From contig NZ_VMNW02000073.1 of assembly GCF_007713735.2 (NCBI RefSeq), positions 1 to 48,319 on the forward strand: DNA of 48,319 bases. Direction: 5' to 3'. The translations under genes were made by a program, and so were the position numbers. Positions within the stretch are counted from its first letter, which is position 1; every line of letters begins with the position of its first letter. Source of the DNA: Amycolatopsis acidicola (GTDB taxonomy: Bacteria > Actinomycetota > Actinomycetes > Mycobacteriales > Pseudonocardiaceae). Below, piece by piece: positions 42,533-48,319 of this stretch. The notes beneath the pieces are model-generated. The model saw only the letters and a program-made list of their open reading frames with translations. It was not told the DNA's origin and did no database searches.

Positions 42533-44062
42533 TTGTCTGAACCACAACCCGTGGTGGAGCTGCGTGGCATCACCAAACGGTTCCCCGGCGTCGTCGCCAA
42601 CTCCGATGTGAACCTCACGGTCAACGCCGGTGAGGTGCACGCGGTGTGCGGCGAGAACGGCGCCGGGAAGTCCACCCTGATGAAGATCCTCTACGGGATG
42701 CAGCAGCCGGACGAGGGCACCATCACGATCAACGGCGAGGAGATCCGGCTGCGCAACCCGCAGGACGCGATCCGCGCCGGGATCGGCATGGTGCACCAGC
42801 ACTTCATGCTCGCCGACAACCTGACCGTGCGGGAGAACGTGCTGCTGGGCGCGGAAAGTCTCAACGGCATCGGGCGCAAGGCCAAGGCGCGGCTGGCGGA
42901 GCTGTCCCGGCAGACGGGGCTCAACGCGTCGCCGGACGTGCTGCTGGAGAGCCTCGGCGTCGCGGACCGGCAGCGCGTGGAGATCGTGAAGGTGCTCTAC
43001 CGGGGCGCGAAGATCGTGATCCTCGACGAGCCGACCGCGGTGCTCGTCCCGCAGGAGGTCGACGCGCTGTTCGACACGGTGCGCGGGATGCAGCAGCAGG
43101 GTTTCACCTTCATCTTCATCTCGCACAAGCTCGACGAGGTGCGCGCGATCGCGGACACCGTGACGGTGATCCGGCGCGGTACCACGGTCGGCACGGTGGA
43201 CCCGAAGAAGATCAGCTCGCGCGAGCTGGCCGAGATGATGGTCGGCTCCGAGCTGCCCAGCCCGGAGACCCGCGAGTCCACGGTCACCGACCGGGACGTG
43301 CTGCGCGTGCAGGATCTGCGGCTCAACGCCGAGGGCAGCGATCGCGCGGTGCTCGACGACATCTCGTTCTCCCTGCGAGCCGGGGAAGTCCTCGGTATCG
43401 CCGGGGTCGAGGGCAACGGGCAGACCGAACTCGTCGAGACGATCATGGGGATGCGCAAGGCGCACGCGGGCCGGATCGAGCTGGTCGACGCCGAGGGCAA
43501 CGCCCGCGAGCTGACGAAGCTGGGCACGCTCGCGCGGCGCGAGGCGGGGATCGGGTACATCCCCGAGGACCGCACCCGGCACGGCCTGTTGCTGACACAA
43601 CCGTTGTGGGCCAACAGGATTCTCGGTTACCAGACCCGCGAACCGGTGTCGCACGGGCAGTTGCTCGATATCGCGGGCGCGCGCAAGGACACCGCGCGGA
43701 TCGTCGAGGAGTACGACGTGCGCACGCCGGGCATCGAGGTGCCCGCGGCGGCGCTCTCGGGCGGTAACCAGCAGAAACTCGTGGTGGGCCGGGAACTGTC
43801 CGGGAATCCGGTGCTGCTCATCGCTTCACACCCCACCCGCGGCGTGGACGTCGGGGCGCAGGCACTGATCTGGGAACAGATCCGCGTGGCCCGGCACGAG
43901 GGCCTCGCGGTGCTGCTGGTGTCCGCGGATCTCGACGAGCTGATCGGGCTGTCCGACACGATCCGCGTGATGCTGCGCGGCCGATTGGTCAGCGAAGCCG
44001 ATCCGGCCACGGTCTCCCCGCAGGAGCTGGGCAGCGCGATGACGGGGGCGGAAGCGGCATGA
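42533..44062 (+). CDS. nucleoside ABC transporter ATP-binding protein (two NBDs)
   Basis: 509 residues of the RbsA/YufO type with two fused ATPase domains. The first has Walker A GENGAGKST (40-48), GMVHQHFMLADNLTVRENV and Walker B IVILDEPTAVLVP. The second (from about 260) has GVEGNGQTEL in place of a canonical Walker A and a signature LSGGNQQKLVVGREL. Degeneracy of one site is normal in this family. It starts at TTG 42533 with GGGAGAG nearby. It overlaps the permease gene by four bases. Confidence 0.94.
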   Translation: MSEPQPVVELRGITKRFPGVVANSDVNLTVNAGEVHAVCGENGAGKSTLMKILYGMQQPDEGTITINGEEIRLRNPQDAIRAGIGMVHQHFMLADNLTVRENVLLGAESLNGIGRKAKARLAELSRQTGLNASPDVLLESLGVADRQRVEIVKVLYRGAKIVILDEPTAVLVPQEVDALFDTVRGMQQQGFTFIFISHKLDEVRAIADTVTVIRRGTTVGTVDPKKISSRELAEMMVGSELPSPETRESTVTDRDVLRVQDLRLNAEGSDRAVLDDISFSLRAGEVLGIAGVEGNGQTELVETIMGMRKAHAGRIELVDAEGNARELTKLGTLARREAGIGYIPEDRTRHGLLLTQPLWANRILGYQTREPVSHGQLLDIAGARKDTARIVEEYDVRTPGIEVPAAALSGGNQQKLVVGRELSGNPVLLIASHPTRGVDVGAQALIWEQIRVARHEGLAVLLVSADLDELIGLSDTIRVMLRGRLVSEADPATVSPQELGSAMTGAEAA

Positions 44063-45150
44063 CTTCCTGGCGTACCAAGGTTCTCCCGCCGGTTCTGGCG
44101 ATCGTCTTCTCGCTTCTGATCTGTTCGGTCGCGCTGCTGATCTCGGGCTCGGACCCGCTGCAGGCGTACGGCACGATGATCAAGCAGCTCGGGCAGGGCA
44201 CCACCGCGGTGGACACCGTGAACCTCGCGACCGTGTACTACCTCTCGGGCCTCGCGGTCGCGATCGGGTTCCAGATGAACCTGTTCAACATCGGCGTCGA
44301 GGGCCAGTACCGGTTCGCGGCGGTGGTCGCCGCCATCGTCGGCGGCGCGGTGCACCTGCCCGCGGTGATCCACGTGGTCGTGATCCTGCTGGTCGCCGTG
44401 CTCGGCGGCGTGGCCTACGCGGCCATCCCGGCGATCCTGAAGGTGACCCGCGGCGTGTCCGAGGTGATCTCCACGATCATGCTGAACGCGATCGTCGGCG
44501 GGATCGTGGCGTTCCTGATCAACCCGGACCAGTTCGGCGTGCTCACCGGCAACAACCTGCGCACGCAGATCATCGACCCGACGGGGCGCATCCCGGGCAT
44601 CCCGATCGGCGACGCCACGCTGTTCGGGTTCGTGATCATCGCGGCGGCGATCGGCTTCGGCTACTGGTTCATGCTCAACCGCAGCCGGTTCGGCTTCGAC
44701 CTCAAGGCCAGCGGCGAATCGAGCACGGCGGCGGCCGCGGGCGGGGTGAACGCCAAGAAGATGACGCTGATCGCGATGCTGCTCTCCGGTGGCGTGGCCG
44801 GCCTGGTCGCGATGCCGGAACTGCTCGGCCGCGACTACAGCTACGCGATCACCTCGACCCAGGGCTACGGCTTCACCGGCATCGCGGTCGCGTTGCTCGG
44901 CCGCAACAACCCGGGCGGGATCGCGCTCGGCGCGCTGCTGTGGGCGTTCCTCGACAAGTCCGCGGTGTCACTGGAAACGGTCAACGTGCCCAAGGAGATC
45001 GCGACGATCATGCAGGGCGCGATCGTGCTCTCCGTCGTGATCGCCTACGAAGTGGTGAAACGGGCGGACCTCGCGGCGGCGCAACGTCGCGTCGGCCGGG
45101 CGTTCGGCAACGGCAAACCGGCTTCGGTCGCCGAAGGGGGTGCGGTCTGA
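44059..45150 (+). CDS. nucleoside ABC transporter permease (first)
   Basis: 363 residues with about nine to ten membrane helices. AIGFQMNLFNIGVEGQYRFAAVVAA is the branched-chain/ribose-type permease signature and GVSEVISTIMLNAIVGGIVAFLI follows. LKASGESSTAAAAGGVNAKKM is the cytoplasmic coupling loop to the ATPase. It forms a heterodimer with the next permease. The ATG overlaps the ATPase stop (ATGA). Confidence 0.93.
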   Translation: MTSWRTKVLPPVLAIVFSLLICSVALLISGSDPLQAYGTMIKQLGQGTTAVDTVNLATVYYLSGLAVAIGFQMNLFNIGVEGQYRFAAVVAAIVGGAVHLPAVIHVVVILLVAVLGGVAYAAIPAILKVTRGVSEVISTIMLNAIVGGIVAFLINPDQFGVLTGNNLRTQIIDPTGRIPGIPIGDATLFGFVIIAAAIGFGYWFMLNRSRFGFDLKASGESSTAAAAGGVNAKKMTLIAMLLSGGVAGLVAMPELLGRDYSYAITSTQGYGFTGIAVALLGRNNPGGIALGALLWAFLDKSAVSLETVNVPKEIATIMQGAIVLSVVIAYEVVKRADLAAAQRRVGRAFGNGKPASVAEGGAV

Positions 45151-46424
45151 TGGCGCTCGACACGGCGAGCCAGTCCGGCGACGCGATGACCATGCCCACT
45201 CCGCCTTCGCGGCGAAGGCTGCCGGGCTGGGCGCGCGGCGCGTTGTGGGCCGTCGGCGTGATCGCCGTGCTGTCCACCGCTTCCTATGCCACCGGCGTGA
45301 ACACCCTGACGTCCACCAACACCGCGCAGACGGCGCTCCGCCTGGCGCTGCCGATCCTGCTCGCCGCGCTCGGCGGGCTGTGGTCGGAACGCGCCGGTGT
45401 GATCAACATCGGGCTCGAGGGCATGATGATCCTCGGCACCTGGGGCGCGGCTTTCGGCGCGCTGCACGGCGGGCCGTGGGTGGGCCTGCTCGCGGCGATC
45501 GTGTTCGGCGCGCTCGGCGGGCTGCTGCACGCGATCGCCACGGTGACGTTCAACGTCAACCACATCGTGTCCGGTGTCGCGATCAACCTGCTGGGGCTGG
45601 GGATAGCGAAGTACCTGTCGACGTTGATCTTCCAGCCGTTGTCCGGGAACCCCCGGCAGTCGCCGACGGTGGACACCTTCGACACGTACTCGGCGACGTT
45701 CCTCTCGGATTGGCTCAGCAACCTGGAAAAGCAGCAGCGCGTGGGCATTTCGGACGCGGCCGGCCTGCTCAACGGGCTGGTCACCGGGGTCGCGCCGCTG
45801 ACGATCATCGCGATCCTGCTGGTGCCGGTGAGCTACCTCGTGTTGTGGCGGACGCGGTTCGGCCTGCGCCTGCGGTCCTGCGGTGAGAACCCGGTCGCCG
45901 CGGAGTCGCTGGGCGTGAACGTCTACGCGTACAAGTACATCGGGGTGCTGTTCTCCGGTGCGCTGGCCGGGATGGGCGGTGCCGCTTTGGTGCTGCTGCA
46001 AGGCGGCGGCGGTTACCTGGAGAACCAGACCAACGGGCGCGGGTACATCGGCCTCGCGGCGATGATCTTCGGCAACTGGCGGCCGGGCGGGCTGCTCGGC
46101 GGTGCCGCGCTCTTCGGCTACGCCGATGGTCTGCAGTTGGCCGGCGGAGGCAAGGCGGTGCTGGCGCTGCTGTACGGCGCGGTGCTGCTGCTCGGCGTCA
46201 TCGTTGTGGTGCAACTGTTCCGCAGGCAGTGGATCGCCGCGGGGATCGGCGTGATCGGCGCCGGGATCCTGTACTGGATCTACTGGGCGAACGACTCGCT
46301 GCCCGGCGACCTCATCCCGTACACCGCGCACGTGGTGACGCTGATCGTGCTGGCCGTCGCGTCGCAACGACTACGACCACCGAAGGCCGACGGGGCGCGT
46401 TACCGGAGAGGTGAAGGGGATTGA
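45150..46424 (+). CDS. nucleoside ABC transporter permease (second)
   Basis: 424 residues with about ten membrane helices. GGLWSERAGVINIGLEGMMILGTWGAAFG is the family signature, NVNHIVSGVAINLLGLGIAKYL lies mid-protein, and LRSCGENPVAAESLGVNVYAYKY is the ATPase-coupling loop. It is the YufQ-like partner of the preceding permease. The ATG shares one base with the previous stop (TGATG); its own stop overlaps the cdd start. Confidence 0.93.
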   Translation: MALDTASQSGDAMTMPTPPSRRRLPGWARGALWAVGVIAVLSTASYATGVNTLTSTNTAQTALRLALPILLAALGGLWSERAGVINIGLEGMMILGTWGAAFGALHGGPWVGLLAAIVFGALGGLLHAIATVTFNVNHIVSGVAINLLGLGIAKYLSTLIFQPLSGNPRQSPTVDTFDTYSATFLSDWLSNLEKQQRVGISDAAGLLNGLVTGVAPLTIIAILLVPVSYLVLWRTRFGLRLRSCGENPVAAESLGVNVYAYKYIGVLFSGALAGMGGAALVLLQGGGGYLENQTNGRGYIGLAAMIFGNWRPGGLLGGAALFGYADGLQLAGGGKAVLALLYGAVLLLGVIVVVQLFRRQWIAAGIGVIGAGILYWIYWANDSLPGDLIPYTAHVVTLIVLAVASQRLRPPKADGARYRRGEGD

Positions 46425-46816
46425 CCACGTCCACTGTGGACTGGGATGCGCTGCGGACAGCGGCTGTCGAGGCCGCGCAGCGGGCGTACGCCCCGTACTC
46501 GGGACTGCTCGTCGGGGTGGCCGGCGTGGTGGACGACGGCCGGGTGGTCGTCGGCTGCAACGTGGAAAACGCCTCGTACGGGCTGGGTCTGTGCGCGGAA
46601 TGCACGATGGTGGGCCAGCTCCGGCTGACCGGCGGCGGCCGTCTGGTGGCGGTCGCCTGCCGGTCGGGTTCCGGTGATCTGCTGATGCCGTGCGGCCGGT
46701 GTCGCCAGTTGCTGTACGAGCACGGCGGACCGGAGTGCGTTGTGGACACTCCCTCCGGGCTGATGCCGATGTCGGGCGTGCTGCCCGACGCGTTCGGCCC
46801 CGGTGATCTGCCGTGA
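46421..46816 (+). CDS. cdd: cytidine deaminase
   Basis: 131 residues, the usual length of the tetrameric enzyme. NVENASYGLGLCAEC supplies zinc ligand Cys58 and catalytic Glu60; MPCGRCRQLL supplies Cys91 and Cys94. It deaminates cytidine and deoxycytidine to uridine forms. The TTG start overlaps the permease stop (TTGA), so imported nucleosides and their salvage are co-expressed. Confidence 0.96.
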   Translation: MTTSTVDWDALRTAAVEAAQRAYAPYSGLLVGVAGVVDDGRVVVGCNVENASYGLGLCAECTMVGQLRLTGGGRLVAVACRSGSGDLLMPCGRCRQLLYEHGGPECVVDTPSGLMPMSGVLPDAFGPGDLP

Positions 46817-48081
46817 TCACAGCCGTGGACGTGATCCGCGCGAAGCGGGACGGCGGCAGGCTGAGCGAGGAGCAGATCGCCTGGGTCGTCGACTCCTACA
46901 CGCGCGGAGTCGTCGCCGAGGAACAGATGTCGGCGCTGGCGATGGCGATTTTCCTGCGGGGTATGGACGCGGGTGAGATCAGCGCGTGGACCGGCGCCAT
47001 GATCGATTCCGGGGAATGCCTGTCACTGAGGGTGAATCGCCCGACCGTGGACAAGCATTCGACCGGTGGCGTCGGCGACAAGATCACGCTCCCGCTGGCT
47101 CCGCTCGTCGCCGCGTGCGGGGCGGCCGTGCCCCAGTTGTCCGGGCGTGGGCTCGGCCACACCGGCGGCACGCTCGACAAGCTCGAGTCGATCCCCGGCT
47201 GGCGGGCCGAGCTGTCGACGGACGAGATTTCCCGGCAGCTCAACGAAATCGGCGCGGTGGTCTGTGCCGCGACCGAGGGCCTCGCGCCCGCCGACAAGAA
47301 GCTCTACGCGCTGCGGGACGTCACCGGCACCGTCGAGTCGATCCCGCTGATCGCGAGCTCGATCATGAGCAAGAAGATCGCCGAGGGCTCGGCCGGTCTG
47401 GTGCTCGACGTGAAGACCGGGTCCGGCGCGTTCATGAAATCCCTTGACCAGGCAAGGGAACTCGCGCGCACCCTGGTCGCGATCGGCACCGCGCACGGCG
47501 TCGCGACCACGGCTCTGCTGACCGAGATGGGCACCCCGCTGGGCCGCGCGGTCGGGAACGCCGTGGAGGTCGCCGAGGCGGTCGAGGTGCTGCGCGGTGG
47601 CGGGCCGGCGGACGTCGTCGAGCTGACCGTGGCGCTGGCGCGGGAGATGCTGGCGCTGGCCGGTCTTTCGGCGGACCCGGCCGAGGTGCTCGCTTCGGGC
47701 GCGGCTTACGAGACGTGGTGCCGGATGATCGCGGCGCAGGGCGGTGATCCGGAAGCGCCGTTGCCCAAGCCCCGGCATGTGCACGTGCTGGCGGCCCCGG
47801 CCGATGGCGTTCTGTCCGGTTTGGACGCTTACGCCGTGGGTGTCGCCGCGTGGCGCCTCGGTGCGGGGCGTGCCCGGCGCGAGGACCCGGTCCAGCACGC
47901 GGCGGGAATCCTCTTGCACGCCAAGCCGGGGGACAGGGTGACGGCGGGGGAGCCGTTGCTGGAACTGCACACGGACACACCAGACGCGGTCGCCGGTGCA
48001 CTCGAGGCACTGGACGGCGCGGTGCAAGTAGGCCCACCCCCCGAGCGGCTGCCATTGGTGCACGAGATAGTGCGCAGCTAG
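46813..48081 (+). CDS. deoA: thymidine phosphorylase
   Basis: 422 residues. It cleaves thymidine or deoxyuridine with phosphate to base and deoxyribose 1-phosphate. The phosphate-binding motif is DKHSTGGVGDK, and SGRGLGHTGGTLDKLESIPG is the family signature. KTGSGAFMKSLDQAREL lies in the central domain and a C-terminal beta domain ends the protein. GTG 46813 overlaps the cdd stop (GTGA). It is the last gene of the nucleoside operon. Confidence 0.96.
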   Translation: MITAVDVIRAKRDGGRLSEEQIAWVVDSYTRGVVAEEQMSALAMAIFLRGMDAGEISAWTGAMIDSGECLSLRVNRPTVDKHSTGGVGDKITLPLAPLVAACGAAVPQLSGRGLGHTGGTLDKLESIPGWRAELSTDEISRQLNEIGAVVCAATEGLAPADKKLYALRDVTGTVESIPLIASSIMSKKIAEGSAGLVLDVKTGSGAFMKSLDQARELARTLVAIGTAHGVATTALLTEMGTPLGRAVGNAVEVAEAVEVLRGGGPADVVELTVALAREMLALAGLSADPAEVLASGAAYETWCRMIAAQGGDPEAPLPKPRHVHVLAAPADGVLSGLDAYAVGVAAWRLGAGRARREDPVQHAAGILLHAKPGDRVTAGEPLLELHTDTPDAVAGALEALDGAVQVGPPPERLPLVHEIVRS

Positions 48082-48102
48082 CCCGCTCACCCGCTCGCCC
48101 CC

Positions 48103-48284
48103 GTCTTTGCCGCCCCGCCAGCGTGTTGGCCCCTCCCGTTGGTGTGTTGGCGGCTCGCGTTGGTGTGTTTGCCGGTCCCGTTGGTGTGTTGGCCGCTCGC
48201 GTTCGTGTTTCTGCCGTCCCTGCTGGCGTGTTTGCCGCGTTGGCGTGTTGGCCGCCGCCGTCGGTGTGTTTGCCGCCGGGGCGG
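48103..48284 (+). repeat. 21-bp tandem repeat array (locus B)
   Basis: Nine degenerate units starting at 48103, 48123, 48144, 48165, 48186, 48205, 48228, 48245 and 48266. Complete unit lengths are 20, 21, 21, 21, 19, 23, 17 and 21 bases. Each starts GTGTTGGCC or GTGTTTGCC (the first GTCTTTGCC), and most continue with a half like CCTCCCGTTGGT. The consensus is the same as at locus A 33 kb away. The array starts 21 bases after the deoA stop, in the orientation of deoA. Lengths that are not multiples of three argue against coding. Confidence 0.88.
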
Positions 48285-48288
48285 GTTT

Positions 48289-48317
48289 TCGGAGGCCGCG
48301 CGGAGCGCGGCCTCCGA
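48289..48317. terminator. hairpin at the window end, possible terminator
   Basis: TCGGAGGCCGCGC (48289-48301), loop GGA, then the perfect complement (48305-48317): a 13-bp stem. It is preceded by TTTT and the window ends two bases later, so a U tract cannot be checked. It may terminate the deoA operon beyond the repeat array. Confidence 0.5.
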
Positions 48318-48319
48318 GG

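Overview
The window is high-GC DNA with GTG and TTG start codons, overlapping stop/start junctions, an actinobacterial LexA box, F420-type oxidoreductase and SCO4848/DUF3017/DUF1918 families. This points to an actinomycete of the Pseudonocardiaceae; Amycolatopsis is the best guess from gene content. From memory, much of the gene order (dnaE2, mfpA, folD-DUF3017, icd, trpS-yihY, merR, dacB, sdh, cdd-deoA) parallels the Mycobacterium tuberculosis Rv3314c to Rv3395c block. The window is therefore mostly conserved chromosome with local insertions and losses.

Layout. 1-132: tail of an IS481-like transposase. 210-773: dihydrofolate-reductase-like enzyme. 762-7370: an SOS unit. A promoter and a perfect LexA box are followed by imuA', imuB, a 43-codon ORF, dnaE2 and an mfpA-like gyrase-protecting pentapeptide gene, closed by a strong bidirectional hairpin. 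7377-10037: a large multidomain protein ending in a TNT-type NAD glycohydrolase domain. 10176-12838: folD, DUF3017, an MFS exporter and DUF1918. 12955-16226: an AsnB-type amidotransferase, an HhH-GPD repair protein, a 21-bp repeat locus and an LLM oxidoreductase. 16418-20792: isocitrate dehydrogenase, two small membrane proteins, a metallo-beta-lactamase-fold pseudogene, exonuclease III and an HD phosphohydrolase. 20935-22668: a compact HTH-SRPBCC-NUDIX operon. 22917-24707: a small membrane protein, a truncated LysR gene and trpS. 24834-30338: a five-gene MacAB-like export operon with two HlyD-type adaptors, lying between trpS and yihY. 30340-37461: DUF4865, YihY/BrkB, a double-HTH MerR regulator with its divergent DUF6194 target, DUF6498, a D-Ala-D-Ala carboxypeptidase, an SCO4848-type protein and a VWA protein. 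37513-40967: sdhCDAB. 41316-48081: a nucleoside uptake and salvage operon (BMP lipoprotein, ABC ATPase, two permeases, cytidine deaminase, thymidine phosphorylase). The window ends in a second 21-bp repeat array.

How the genes work together. The SOS unit pairs error-prone repair synthesis with a gyrase-binding protein. The last operon imports nucleosides and degrades pyrimidine nucleosides. Succinate dehydrogenase and isocitrate dehydrogenase are core TCA enzymes. The least explained parts are the mfpA linkage to the SOS cassette, the orphan TNT protein, and the two arrays of a 21-bp intergenic repeat.
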